Assembly: GCA_018388625.1 (NCBI GenBank)
Contig: CP074402.1
Coordinates: 1 to 64,000, forward strand
Length of the DNA: 64,000 bases
Direction: 5' to 3'
Source: Nocardiopsis eucommiae
GTDB taxonomy: Bacteria; Actinomycetota; Actinomycetes; Streptosporangiales; Streptosporangiaceae
The notes under the pieces are model-generated. The model was not told the DNA's origin. It did no database searches and saw only the letters and a list, made by a program, of their open reading frames with translations. Positions 1 through 13,060 of the stretch are shown piece by piece. Position 1 is the first letter of the stretch. Each line of letters starts with the position of its first letter. The translations under genes were made by a program, and so were the position numbers.

Positions 1-4
1 CGAT

Positions 5-33
5 TTGGCGGGGCGCGGAACACCTGATAAAGT
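5..33 (+). promoter_or_regulatory. rRNA operon promoter (sigma-A type)
   Basis: A TTGGCG -35 (5-10) and TAAAGT -10 (28-33) are separated by exactly 17 bases, inside the stretch CTGATAAAGT that is typical of actinobacterial rrn promoters. It lies about 270 bases before the 16S gene. Further promoters may lie upstream of the window. Confidence 0.7.
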
Positions 34-125
34 AAAGACACAACAAAGCGGAAACGCAGAGGCCTTCTCCGGAAGAGCAGACGGAACCTGAGGTTCTGGC
101 GCTTGTACGGGAAGAGCGATTGTTT

Positions 126-165
126 CTTGAGAACTCAACAGCGCGTGTTTGATTTTCTTTAAGCC
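126..165 (+). promoter_or_regulatory. rrn leader: conserved TTGAGAACTCAA element and boxA-like site
   Basis: TTGAGAACTCAA (127-138) is a palindrome found in actinobacterial rrn leaders. It is followed by TTCTTTAAGCC (155-165), which resembles the boxA antitermination site bound by NusB/NusE. Other small hairpins follow before the 16S, including AACCAACGCGAGTTGGTT near 216-233; these probably serve RNase III processing. The assignment is by resemblance only. Confidence 0.5.
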
Positions 166-301
166 ATGTTTGTTTTGGCCCCGACGCACTTCGGTGCGTA
201 GGGTTCCTTTGATTAACCAACGCGAGTTGGTTGGTCAGGATTTCTTCTAGGTTTACTCGCCCCAGGCTGACCGCGAGGTCGCCGGGACGGGTTGTTTGAC
301 C

Positions 302-5228
<4,927 letters not shown>

Positions 5229-5318
5229 CTGCAGATAATTGGATGTTCGCGCACACTTTTTCACGGATTTCTTGCCGTGCAGGTTCCCTTTCGGGGTTGA
5301 GCTTGTGTGGTGTTGGTT

Positions 5319-5437
5319 TCCGTGGTGGTTTTGGCAGGAGGGTCACACCCGGTCTCATTCCGAACCCGGTCGTTAAGTCTCCTTGCGCTGATGGTACTGC
5401 CCTGTGATGGGGTGGGAGAGTAGGTCGCCGCCACGGT
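5319..5437 (+). rRNA. rrf: 5S ribosomal RNA
   Basis: The 5' strand CCGTGGTGG (from 5320) pairs with CCGCCACGG (ending 5436) to close helix I. The internal CCGAACCCGG and GGGAGAGTAGG segments are typical of 5S. About 117 bases, 90 bases after the 23S. Confidence 0.95.
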
Positions 5438-5445
5438 TTTTCTTG

Positions 5446-5497
5446 AAGAGGGAAGGGGAAGGGTCCACTTGGTGGGTTCTTCCTCTTCCCTCTTTTT
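5446..5497 (+). terminator. rrn operon terminator
   Basis: A long hairpin whose arms AGAGGGAAGGGGAAG and CTTCCTCTTCCCTCT pair almost fully, followed directly by TTTTTG. A classic intrinsic terminator 10 bases after the 5S gene. Confidence 0.9.
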
Positions 5498-5891
5498 GTT
5501 GCCTGGGTTTGTGCGTTTGTGAATGATGGTGTGGTCAGCCGTCTGTGGGCGCAGGCGTGGGTTCCCCCGGTATCGACGTTAGGCCTTCTGGGTGGGGGCT
5601 GTCAGGGGCGGCCACGGGGGCTGTGGACAACCGAAGCCCCCTGGACAAACACGAGACCCCCGGGCGCGGAATGGGCCCCGGGGTCTTCGATGGTGTGGGT
5701 GGAGGGATGGGCCGCGCACCCCGGCGGCCTGACCGGCTCCTCGACCTCCAGGGCCTGGAGTGAATGCCGCAGGGCGAGCCGCGACCGCGCGGGAGCGGGG
5801 GCTCGGAACTCGGGTCGGGGATCAGAACACGGGGCCTGGGACAGGTGGGGACCCCCTGGGTCCGAGGGGGTCTGCACCGTGCTCCTGGAGG
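5498..5891. other. intergenic region with one DnaA box and a GC hairpin
   Basis: No gene supported. It holds TGTGGACAA (5622-5630), a perfect reverse-strand match to the actinobacterial DnaA box TTGTCCACA, and a GC-rich inverted repeat around 5655-5686 that could be a terminator for transcription from either side. Confidence 0.5.
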
Positions 5892-5987
5892 TCAATCCTC
5901 GTCGGCTTCTGGTGCGTCGATGAGCTGCCGCAGCAGCGCAACGAAGTCGTCCTCGCTCATCCCAGACCAGTCCACGTGCTCGTTCAT
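5892..5987 (-). CDS. possible 31-residue acidic small protein
   Basis: Minus-strand frame from ATG at 5987 giving a short, strongly acidic peptide (core MSEDDFVALLRQLIDAP) that looks helical. I see no good ribosome binding site, and the same frame stays open upstream, so the start is uncertain. It follows the 6244-6552 gene on the same strand. I recognise no family. It may be the tail of a decayed gene or a chance frame. Confidence 0.3.
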   Translation of the reverse strand: MNEHVDWSGMSEDDFVALLRQLIDAPEADED

Positions 5988-6243
5988 GTTCAGCGGTTTC
6001 CCCAACTTCTCCGTCCGTAAGCCTCTGTGTGGCGTATTGGTTCGGGAAGTCTGGGTTAACGGCGAGTTGGCGCAGGTGGGAGAGGTGACCGGAAGAGGAC
6101 GCCACAGGGGAAGAGGAGAGGACACCGCGAGTGGACGGCGCAACCGGAGGAGGTCCGCACGTGCGGGACCCGCACCTGATCGGTACCGCACCTCGTCAGG
6201 CCGAACGTCGGTCGGTACGGCACCCCGTCAGTCCCGCACTCGA

Positions 6244-6552
6244 TCAGACCCGCTGCTGGAGGGCCCCACGGCACTCGGGGCAACGGCAGCGCTTGTTGTA
6301 GCCGGTGACACTGCCGTGGGGGAGGGACGGGTCCCGCTGGCTGGTGAGCGTGGCGTCGAGCTGCTCACCGAAGGGCTTGAGGACGCGCGCCGTCGAGAAG
6401 ACCTGCTTGGGGCTGATGTCCAGCTCCTTGGCGGCGTCGTCGATGTGCTTACCCATGCGGAGTTTCGCGATCAGGCGTGACCGTGTGCTCGGAGGCATCT
6501 GGGCCTCCGCGTTCGCGATCAACTGCTCTGCGTCGTCAAGCGGGTAGCTCAT
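6244..6552 (-). CDS. small HTH protein with C-terminal HGS-GY-CRCPEC motif
   Basis: 102 residues from ATG 6552. Residues about 15-65 are helical with a likely helix-turn-helix (HIDDAAKELDISPKQVFSTA). The C-terminus carries HGSVTGYNKRCRCPECRGA, a short Cys motif (CRCPEC) of the kind often seen in small actinobacterial and actinophage proteins, possibly zinc-binding. It is divergent from the XRE regulator at 6782, and the shared 230-bp intergenic region is AT-richer than its surroundings. Probably a DNA-binding accessory protein; its target is unknown. The phage-like flavour is an impression from recalled sequences. Confidence 0.7.
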   Translation of the reverse strand: MSYPLDDAEQLIANAEAQMPPSTRSRLIAKLRMGKHIDDAAKELDISPKQVFSTARVLKPFGEQLDATLTSQRDPSLPHGSVTGYNKRCRCPECRGALQQRV

Positions 6553-6716
6553 GGGTTTCCTCTATGTGTGCGGGTACGCCCTCAAGCATCGTACGCGCTA
6601 TCCAACTGTGGGTTCGTGTGTGGTGGATGTGGCTACTTATCGTAACAAACGGGAAGTTTTGGCTTTGCGGACCGCCTCGTAATGCATCGAATCGGTCGCT
6701 CTTTTCTAGAAACACA

Positions 6717-6735
6717 TTGCTAGATGCTAGGTGTC
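6717..6735 (+). promoter_or_regulatory. TTGCTAG-N-TGCTAGGTG motif upstream of XRE gene
   Basis: TTGCTAGATGCTAGGTG: two TGCTAG half-sites in direct orientation separated by one base, about 45 bases before the XRE start codon. A near copy lies at 7697-7715 after the XRE gene. A candidate operator or -10 region. Confidence 0.5.
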
Positions 6736-6781
6736 GTGTTTCGCTGATAGACCCGACACTCTGCGTCATTGGATCAGTGCT

Positions 6782-7615
6782 ATGACGAGCCCCACTGTTC
6801 GCCGGCGGAGGCTGTCCGCCGAACTTCGACGTCGCCGTGTCCAGGCGGGCATGACCCTCAACGACGTGGCCGAGGAGCTGGAGTGGTCTCCGGCCAAGCT
6901 GGGCCACATCGAGACCGGGATCCGCAAGTGGCCCTCGGTCATGGAGATCTCCGCGCTGCTGCGCCTGTACGGCGTCACCGGAGGCCAGCGGGAGGCCGTT
7001 CTGACGCTGGTGCGTGAGTCGCGTCTGCGTCCGTGGTGGACGGAGTACGAGGACGTGCTCTCCTCCGCGTACGTGGGCAACGAGGCCGGTGCCGTCTCGT
7101 TGCGGTCCTACGCGGGGATCCTGGTGCCGGACCTGTTGCAGACCCCCGACTACACTGCGGCCCTGGCCCGGCGGCTGGGGCACGGGGAGCACGCGGCCGA
7201 GCGGATGGTCGCGGCCTACCTCAAACGTCAGGAGATCCTCGACTCAGGGTCCCTGGGGCACTACCACGCGGTCGTCGAGGAGGACGCCCTGCAACGTGTC
7301 TCCGGTGACCTGGGTCTGCTGCGGGGACAGACGAGGCGGATCGTCGAGCTGGCCACCGGGTCCGAGCACGTGACGGTCCAGCTGCTGCCGACGTCCGCCG
7401 GTCCCCACCCGGGGTTGGCCGGGCCGTTCTCCATCCTGGAGTTCGAGGAGGACGAGGCCGACCTCGCGTACGTCGAGGCGACCCAGGGCGGAGGGATCGT
7501 CGAGTCCGAGGACGCGCTCCGGTCGTGTCGGCGGGTGTGGGACGAACTCACCCGAATCGCCGCCTCGCCGGAGGCCACGGTGGGGATTCTGGGGCGGATG
7601 GCCCTGCTGACCTGA
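6782..7615 (+). CDS. XRE-family transcriptional regulator with DUF5753 domain
   Basis: 277 residues from ATG 6782. N-terminal HTH (about residues 8-65, with AGMTLNDVAEELEWSPAKLG as recognition region) followed by the DUF5753 domain (about 90-270, including LVPDLLQTPDYTAALAR). Proteins of this type are very numerous in Streptomyces-like actinomycetes and usually sit beside a DUF397 gene. No DUF397 gene is visible here; the divergent neighbour is the HTH/Cys-motif gene instead. Likely a cytoplasmic DNA-binding regulator, possibly autoregulatory through the flanking TTGCTAG repeats. The start is chosen because the HTH begins about 8 residues in and upstream codons give no family match. Confidence 0.92.
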   Translation: MTSPTVRRRRLSAELRRRRVQAGMTLNDVAEELEWSPAKLGHIETGIRKWPSVMEISALLRLYGVTGGQREAVLTLVRESRLRPWWTEYEDVLSSAYVGNEAGAVSLRSYAGILVPDLLQTPDYTAALARRLGHGEHAAERMVAAYLKRQEILDSGSLGHYHAVVEEDALQRVSGDLGLLRGQTRRIVELATGSEHVTVQLLPTSAGPHPGLAGPFSILEFEEDEADLAYVEATQGGGIVESEDALRSCRRVWDELTRIAASPEATVGILGRMALLT

Positions 7616-7696
7616 CCGTACGGAACCCCTCAGTGCGGATCAGAGGAAGAAGACGGTGTGAATCGGTCCACCATGGCAGGGACCGCCCGCCATGGC

Positions 7697-7715
7697 TTGC
7701 TAGTCTGCTAGGTGA
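7697..7715 (+). promoter_or_regulatory. TTGCTAG-NN-TGCTAGGTG motif upstream of DLW-39 gene
   Basis: TTGCTAGTCTGCTAGGTG, the same two half-sites as at 6717 but spaced by two bases, about 90 bases before the DLW-39 start. It may be a promoter -10 region or a regulator binding site. Confidence 0.45.
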
Positions 7716-7801
7716 CAACCTCATAAAGTTGCCCACGGGGCCCCGCTCATGCGGGAGCCCGTGCGTACGACCGGTTTTCCAACAGAGAAAGGGTCCGGAC
7801 A

Positions 7802-7924
7802 GTGAAGAAGATCATCGTTCTGGCGCTGGTGGCCCTCGGGGCTTTCGCCGTCTACCGCAAGATCCAGGCGGACCGCGCCGAGCTCGACCTGTGGACGGAA
7901 GCCACCGCGGCCAGCGAGAGCTGA
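7802..7924 (+). CDS. DLW-39 family small protein
   Basis: GTG start, 40 residues. A hydrophobic N-terminus (MKKIIVLALVALGAFAVY) forms one membrane segment, followed by a basic/acidic stretch holding the diagnostic D-L-W (AELDLWTEA). DLW-39 proteins are about 39 residues and sit beside the tRNA-Ile/tRNA-Ala pair downstream of gyrA in Actinobacteria, as here beside tRNA-Ala. Function unknown; membrane location inferred. The short length makes it easy for gene finders to miss. Confidence 0.9.
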   Translation: MKKIIVLALVALGAFAVYRKIQADRAELDLWTEATAASES

Positions 7925-8085
7925 TCCGAGAGCTTTCCATGTGACACGAAGACGTGGGTGGGCCGACGACCCGTGGTGCGACCCACGGCTTTGTGCTGCG
8001 TAGCCCCAGGGTCCGGGTCCTCCCGGCGTGACCGGGGCTCCGATGCGGGTATGCTCTCCAGGTGACCTGGGTTCCCGGGTCCGAT

Positions 8086-8158
8086 GGGGCCATAGCTCAG
8101 CTGGCAGAGCGCCGGTTTTGCATACCGGAGGTCAGGGGTTCGACTCCCCTTGGCTCCA
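8086..8158 (+). tRNA. tRNA-Ala (anticodon TGC)
   Basis: Full cloverleaf: acceptor GGGGCCA/TGGCTCC (one G-U pair), D arm AGCTCAGCTGGCAGAGC, anticodon loop TTTGCAT, T arm with GGTTCGACTCC. The terminal CCA is not encoded. Confidence 0.98.
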
Positions 8159-8163
8159 CCCTT

Positions 8164-8196
8164 GAAGCGGTCCTGTGCTCTGCACAGGGCCGCTTC
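8164..8196 (+). terminator. terminator after tRNA-Ala
   Basis: GAAGCGGTCCTGTGC, a TCT loop, then GCACAGGGCCGCTTC: a 15-bp stem with one G-U pair, 5 bases after the tRNA. No long T tract, as usual for high-GC actinomycetes. Confidence 0.75.
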
Positions 8197-8865
8197 GTCG
8201 TGTCGGGAACCCATGTGGTGCCGAAATCACGCTGCCGGGACCGCTGGCACCATTCATCGGATTGGTCGGGGAGTCCCAGAAGGGGCGCACGAAATACCCT
8301 TCCAAGTTACTAAACGGTAGTTCTGTATGCGTTCGTGTGGGAGTGAATTGGGGGGCCTGTGTGGTTGCCCGGCCCGTCTGTCCGGGGGTCCGCATAGCCC
8401 GATCGGGTGGGGTCGGTGACAGCCTGTCCTGTTGCGGCATCCCTGTCGCAGTGGGGCGAGTCGCACGTGGGATGGTGCGAAGTCGCAGGTCATCACGGTT
8501 TTGAAGGAATGGTCTGAGAGTGACCTTTCATTGTGGTTGCACGGGGGTGCCCGTATCACATGTGGTGACTCTCCGTGTGTGTATGATGACACTTCCTGGA
8601 GAGGCAATGGTCCTAGTGGGCCATATGAGAAATAGGCCTCTTGGGGCCTGTTGGTGAACTCCGGCAATCCGTAGTTTCGACACCAACGACAACGAGAAAC
8701 ACAGTGCGCCGAAACGAGAGACCCCCGAAGGTGAGTGAGCCGTGCGGCCCCCCGCCCGGCCTCGTACACCGTCCTCGTACCGGCCCACTGTTCCTCGTCC
8801 ACCGGCGGCCGTGCCGCCCGGTGGGTTTCGATCACCACACATGCTGATCTTGGGAGTGGGGCAAC
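8197..8865. other. 670-bp intergenic region before the first WhiB gene
   Basis: No coding frame that I can support; the open frames are GC-skew shadows. Base composition is lower in GC than the flanks (for example 8300-8345 and 8490-8600). TATGAT at about 8581 is the best -10 candidate. It probably holds the long regulatory region of the WhiB-like gene at 8866. Confidence 0.5.
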
Positions 8866-9195
8866 ATGTGGAACGAGAAGATGGCGGCCCGAGCCAAGTG
8901 CCGTGAGATCGACCCGGACGCCCTGTTCGTTCAGGGCGCCGCGCAGAACCGCGCGAAGCTCATCTGCCGGGGTTGCCCGGTGCGTACCCAGTGCCTTGCC
9001 GAGGCGTTGGACAGTCGGATCGAGTTCGGTGTCTGGGGAGGCATGACCGAACGCGAGCGTCGTGCGCTGCTGCGTCGACGCAAGGACGTGACCAGCTGGT
9101 TCGACCTGCTCACCAGCGCCGAGCGGCGCTACGAGGAGGAGCGGACCGAGCAGGAGCCCGCGCGGACCGGGGTGCACGCCACCGCGCGACAGTGA
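8866..9195 (+). CDS. WhiB-family regulator, WblA-like paralogue
   Basis: 109 residues from ATG 8866, start context GGGAGTGGGGCAACATG. Four Cys at residues 12, 34, 37 and 43 (CX2C core CRGC) form the [4Fe-4S] ligand set; GVWGG at 55-59 is the turn, followed by basic ERERRALLRRRKD for DNA contact. The segments FVQGAAQNRAK and EFGVWGGMTERERR are those of WblA/WhiB4. The second copy at 61908 has the classic whiB4 neighbours, so this one is probably a duplicate. WhiB proteins act with the sigma-70 region 4 as redox-sensitive transcription factors. The C-terminal tail (EEERTEQEPARTG) differs from the second copy. Confidence 0.93.
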   Translation: MWNEKMAARAKCREIDPDALFVQGAAQNRAKLICRGCPVRTQCLAEALDSRIEFGVWGGMTERERRALLRRRKDVTSWFDLLTSAERRYEEERTEQEPARTGVHATARQ

Positions 9196-9409
9196 GCTGA
9201 GACCCGTCTGGGAGGGGAGCCCGGACGGATGACGGTGTGGGGCGCGGCGTTCCGACCAAAGTCGATGCCCGCATCCTCCCCCAGGGGGAGGAGCGGATCA
9301 GGGAGGATCAGGGACGCCCCCATACCCGCACCGCGTGTGATGCCGCATCATGGAGGGGGCGCGGTCATCGTCGTACGGCCGTGCTCGTCGGAGCACACTG
9401 GGAGTGGGG

Positions 9410-10030
9410 ATGGCCGTGCAGAACCCTCAGAGACGGAATCCGTGGGAGCCGGCCGTGCCGGAGCCGCAGATCCGGCTGACCCACGCCGACCGCGACGCCG
9501 TGGCCGAGGTGCTCCGTGAGGCCTACTCGCAGGGGCAGCTGGACGAGGACGAGTTCGGTGACCGGCTCGACCGGGCCATGCGGGCCAAGATCAGCGGAGA
9601 CCTGGTGCCGCTCACGTCCGACCTGGGGGTCAGTGTCTCGCCGGGTGGTGCCGGACAGGCGCCCAGGACCGAGGGCGGGCGGACGGATCGCAAGCTGACC
9701 ACCGAGAACCCGATGGAGAAGGTCGGGGCGGCCGCCGGACACCTGTCCGCGTTCTTCCTTCCCTTCCTCGCCCCGCTGGTCCTGCTGCTGGTCGGCGGCG
9801 AGCTGTCGCCCTACCTGCGGCGGCAGGCCATGGAAGCACTCAACTTCCAGCTCTTCTGCCTGGTGAGCGCGATCGTGAGCGTCCTGCTCGTGTGGCTGGT
9901 GCTTCCGGCCCTGGTCCTCGTCGGCGTCTTCCTCGGCTGGTTCATCCTGCCGATCATCGCCGCCGCCGGAGTCCTGATGGGCCGGGACTGGCGGTACCCG
10001 CTGGTCTACCGCCTGATCAAGGAGAACTGA
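9410..10030 (+). CDS. DUF1707 / DUF4870 membrane protein
   Basis: 206 residues from ATG 9410, preceded by GGAGTGGGG. Residues about 15-65 match the DUF1707 module (RLTHADRDAVAEVLREAYSQ, then LDEDEFGDRLDRAM), a short helical domain common in Actinobacteria. After a charged linker, residues about 105-205 form a DUF4870-type domain with three hydrophobic segments (LPFLAPLVLLLVG, FCLVSAIVSVLLVWLVL, ILPIIAAAGVLMG). Inner-membrane protein of unknown function. Confidence 0.85.
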   Translation: MAVQNPQRRNPWEPAVPEPQIRLTHADRDAVAEVLREAYSQGQLDEDEFGDRLDRAMRAKISGDLVPLTSDLGVSVSPGGAGQAPRTEGGRTDRKLTTENPMEKVGAAAGHLSAFFLPFLAPLVLLLVGGELSPYLRRQAMEALNFQLFCLVSAIVSVLLVWLVLPALVLVGVFLGWFILPIIAAAGVLMGRDWRYPLVYRLIKEN

Positions 10031-10132
10031 GGCCGCGTCGAAGCCTCGACGCGGCTCTCAGGACACACCGGTCGGCGGGCCCCTCTCGGAGGGGCTCCGC
10101 CCTCACCGGGAGGGGATGTCGGGTCCGGGACT

Positions 10133-10668
10133 TCAGTCGTCCTTGGCGGCGCGTACGGTCTCCTTCGCCTTGGCCTTGGTGGCCTTGGCGGTGTCCGTCG
10201 CCTTCTCCTCCAGGTGCTCGCGGGTCTCACGGACCTGCTCGCGGGCCTGGTCCAGGTGCTCCTGCCACTCGGCGTCCTGCGAGGCCTGGCGCATGCGGAT
10301 GAGCGAGTACACGATCACGCCGCCGACCACGGCGGCGCCACCGATCAGGGCCCCCGGGGAACGCGACGGTTCCCGCGCCGGAGCAGGCGCAGCCCACGGC
10401 GGCTCGGCTTCGGGTCGATCCGCTGCGCGGCCGTGGTCAGCAGCCCGGCCACCCGGGGCGCCACGGTGTCCTCGACTCGCTGCGCGGCCGTCTCCAGCCG
10501 GGGAGCGGTCCATCCACGCGCCTGGAGGAGTCTGAGGGCTGCCTGGTCCCGCGCCTGGTCGGCGTAGGGGCCGAACCGGTCGGCCTGCTCCTTGGCCAGG
10601 TCCTGTAGGCGGGCGAGACTCGCCTCGGCCTCCTTGCGGGCCTTGCGACGCTTGGCAGTGATGGGCAC
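10133..10668 (-). CDS. DUF5324-like single-pass membrane protein (frame broken)
   Basis: The N-terminal frame (MPITAKRRKARKEAE..., helical, charged, rich in Ala/Gln) runs into a stop after RRVPRGP, while the C-terminal frame supplies ALIGGAAVVGGVIVYSLI (one membrane segment) and a long charged tail ending KETVRAAKDD. One added base in the C5 run at 10351-10355 joins them as RRVPRGALIGGAAV, giving 178 residues. The layout (amphipathic coil, one TM, charged tail) resembles DUF5324 proteins found in this neighbourhood of Streptomyces chromosomes. Family assignment is tentative. Confidence 0.75.
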
Positions 10669-10905
10669 GTCGTCAGCTCCTTCGATCGATCTCAGGGTTC
10701 GTTGCCACCCGGCGGTGCCGACGTGTGCGGCCCACTCGGGCTTCCCGTCGTCCTTCCCCGTTATCCGGGTGTTATCTCAACATACGTCCTCTGCGTCTGT
10801 GATCTACGTTTCGACACCGTCGAGCGTGGATCGGGTTCAGGCGAAACGCGGTGGACGGACGGGTAACGTGAGCACGTAAATCTCGCTCGATCGAAAGGCA
10901 CTGAG

Positions 10906-11430
10906 GTGTCGGACTCCACGGGTCAGCCCACCGCGCGGCTGAACACCTCCAAGGGAACCATCGTCGTCAAGCTCTTCGAGGAGCAGGCGCCGGACACGGT
11001 CGCCAACTTCATCGGGCTGGCCGACGGTTCCAAGCAGTGGATGGACCCCACCACGGGCAAGCCCTCCAACAGCAGCCTCTACGACGGCACGATCTTCCAC
11101 CGTGTCATCGACGGCTTCATGATCCAGGGCGGGGACCCGCTCGGCAACGGCCGCGGCGGCCCCGGCTACAAGTTCGGGGACGAGTTCCACCCCGACCTGA
11201 CCTTCGACCGCCCCTTCCTGCTGGCCATGGCCAACGCGGGTCCGGGCACCAACGGCTCGCAGTTCTTCATCACCGTCGGTGAGCCGTACTGGCTCAACGG
11301 CCGTCACACCATCTTCGGCGAGGTCGTCGAGGGCAGTGACGTCGTCACCGCGATCACCAAGGTCGACACCGACGCGCAGGACCGTCCCCGCGAGGACGTG
11401 GTGATCAACAGCGTCGAGATCACCCGCTAG
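10906..11430 (+). CDS. ppiA: peptidyl-prolyl cis-trans isomerase (cyclophilin)
   Basis: 174 residues from GTG 10906. Single cyclophilin domain: [17 protein letters not shown] holds the catalytic Arg/Phe region, [18 protein letters not shown] the substrate-binding Gln and Phe, and [12 protein letters not shown] the Trp/His. No signal peptide, so cytoplasmic, as for M. tuberculosis PpiA at the same map position. Catalyses proline isomerisation in protein folding. The conserved neighbourhood is strong support. Confidence 0.96.
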   Translation: MSDSTGQPTARLNTSKGTIVVKLFEEQAPDTVANFIGLADGSKQWMDPTTGKPSNSSLYDGTIFHRVIDGFMIQGGDPLGNGRGGPGYKFGDEFHPDLTFDRPFLLAMANAGPGTNGSQFFITVGEPYWLNGRHTIFGEVVEGSDVVTAITKVDTDAQDRPREDVVINSVEITR

Positions 11431-11474
11431 CTCGGCACCACAGTGGTGAGACCCAGAGGAGTGACGACCCACCC

Positions 11475-12388
11475 ATGACCGCGTACCCCCTCCGCCAGGA
11501 ACCCCGTCCGAGTCCGGCTCCGAGCCGGGAACGCCCCGTACCTGCTACCGACACTCCGGTCGGGAGACCGGCGTCAGCTGCACCCGGTGCTCGCGGCCGA
11601 TCTGCCCGGACTGCATGGTCGAGGCGTCGGTGGGGTTCCAGTGCCCCGAGTGCGTGGCGGAGGGAAACCGGAGGGTGCGCTCCGCGCGGACCACCTTCGG
11701 CGGCAGGATCGTCCAGAAGCCGTACGTGACCTGGACGATCCTGGCCCTGATGGCGGTGGGCTTCCTCGCCCAGCTGGGTACCTCCGACCCGGTCGGCCAG
11801 GCCGGGCGGTCGCCGCTGGTCGTCGAGTTCGGGATGCACGGCTTCGCCGCGATCCTGCAACACGAGTGGTACCGGCTGATCACCGCGGCCTTCCTGCACG
11901 GCGGTGTGATGCACCTGCTGTTCAACGGGTACGCGATGTACCTCCTGGGGCAGCAGCTGGAGCGCTGGCTCGGGCACGGCCGGTTCCTCGCGCTGTGGGT
12001 GGCGGGGGCCCTGGCCGGGTCCGTGACGAGTGCGCTCTTCGTGCCCGGCCAGCTCTCGGTGGGCGCCTCCGGCGCGATCTTCGCCCTCTTCGGGGCGGTG
12101 TTCGTGCTCGGCCGGCGCCTGCGGCTGGACATGCGGATGATCCTGGTCCTGCTGGCGCTCAACCTGGGCATCACGTTCCTGGTCCCCGGCATCTCCTGGA
12201 CGGCGCACATCGGCGGTCTCGTGGCGGGCCTGGCCCTCGGGGCGGTCTTCGCCTACCTGCCGACCCGCAAGGGGAGGGAGGACCGGCGGACCCTGACGCA
12301 CGGGCTTCTCGTGGCGGCCTTCGTGGCCCTGCTGTTCGTGCTGTTGTTCCTGGCGCCCCGGCTCTGGTTCGCCGTGCTGCCCGTCTGA
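11475..12388 (+). CDS. rhomboid family intramembrane serine protease (frame broken near start)
   Basis: From ATG 11475 the frame starts MTAYP, then needs one base in the C5 run at 11486-11490 to become MTAYPPPPGTPSESG and continue into a Cys-rich zinc-ribbon-like region (CYRHSGRETG, CTRC, CPDC, CPEC), giving 304 residues. The membrane domain has about six or seven helices with HGGVMHLLFNGYAMY, the serine motif VGASGAIFALFGAV and the second-helix histidine in SWTAHIGGLVAGL: the Ser-His dyad. Corresponds to the rhomboid gene (Rv0110-like or Rv0010c region) near crgA in other actinomycetes. The substrate is unknown. Confidence 0.92.
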
Positions 12389-12397
12389 GTCGTACGG

Positions 12398-12427
12398 AGG
12401 CCCCCGGAGCGTGTGCTCCGGGGGCCT
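12398..12427 (+). terminator. terminator after the rhomboid gene
   Basis: AGGCCCCCGGAGC and GCTCCGGGGGCCT pair perfectly over 13 bases around a GTGT loop, followed by TTCC, 9 bases after the stop codon. Confidence 0.85.
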
Positions 12428-12483
12428 TTCCGTTGCCGCGTGAAGGCCTGCTTCCGGGCATGCGAACAGAGCTACCCACAGCC

Positions 12484-12504
12484 TGTGGATAACCCTGTGG
12501 AAAA
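12484..12504. other. DnaA-box pair
   Basis: TGTGGATAA (12484-12492), a perfect reverse-strand TTATCCACA box, and TGTGGAAAA (12496-12504), one base off consensus, lie 3 bases apart between the rhomboid gene and crgA. Confidence 0.5.
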
Positions 12505-12602
12505 CCTGATCAAGGCTGGTCGAACGCCCACGGGGGGACGTTGGTGCCGTTGTCGGACCCCGCTCGGGTCAGGGGCGCCGCGCACGTGCGCGGCGGGGGC
12601 GG

Positions 12603-12857
12603 TCAGTGCCAGCGCGTGGACAGGATGACGGCCACGATGATCCCGCTGAAGCCGATCAGCAGGTTCCAGTTGTGCCAGTCCTGCATGTAGGGCACCTGGG
12701 AACCCGCGATGTAGTAGACCGCGATCCAGAGAATGCCCAGGATGAAGAAGCCCAGCATCGTCGGCACGAGCCAACGCGGACTGACCTTCGGCTTCTCTTT
12801 GGAAGGAGGCGGCGTGTAGACAGCCTTCTTCTTGCGGTCGCTGCGGGACTTGGGCAC
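12603..12857 (-). CDS. crgA: cell division protein CrgA
   Basis: 84 residues from GTG 12857 (start VPKSRSDRKKKAVYTPPP, preceded by GGAG). A basic N-terminus, then two transmembrane helices (WLVPTMLGFFILGILWIAVYY and NLLIGFSGIIVAVILS), the fixed architecture of CrgA. It interacts with FtsZ/FtsQ/PBPs and coordinates septum formation in actinomycetes. Position before pknB is the conserved one. An upstream in-frame start at 12896 is possible but gives a non-conserved extension. Confidence 0.95.
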   Translation of the reverse strand: MPKSRSDRKKKAVYTPPPSKEKPKVSPRWLVPTMLGFFILGILWIAVYYIAGSQVPYMQDWHNWNLLIGFSGIIVAVILSTRWH

Positions 12858-12977
12858 GGTCGTTGCTCCAAGGTTGTGCGGAGGTTCGGAACGCACTCAG
12901 TCTACGCGTCGGGTGGGGCGCGCGTCACTGGAGGAAAGGTTCCAATACCCCAACGGCCCCAGGGGTCCTGGCACGCA

Positions 12978-13022
12978 CACGACGGCGGGCGGGGCTCCCG
13001 TGAGCACCCGCCCGCCGTCGTG
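12978..13022 (-). terminator. terminator of the fhaA-pknB operon
   Basis: CACGACGGCGGGCGGG and CCCGCCCGCCGTCGTG are perfect 16-bp inverted arms, 39 bases beyond the pknB stop codon. Confidence 0.8.
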
Positions 13023-13060
13023 ATCGTCCTGGGTCGTGTCCGGCCTTCGCCGGTGTGGGC

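Noticed and set aside
8254..9177. 307-codon minus-strand frame opposite the first WhiB gene
   Set aside because: It covers the WhiB gene in antisense and a non-coding region, has no plausible start site and no domain.
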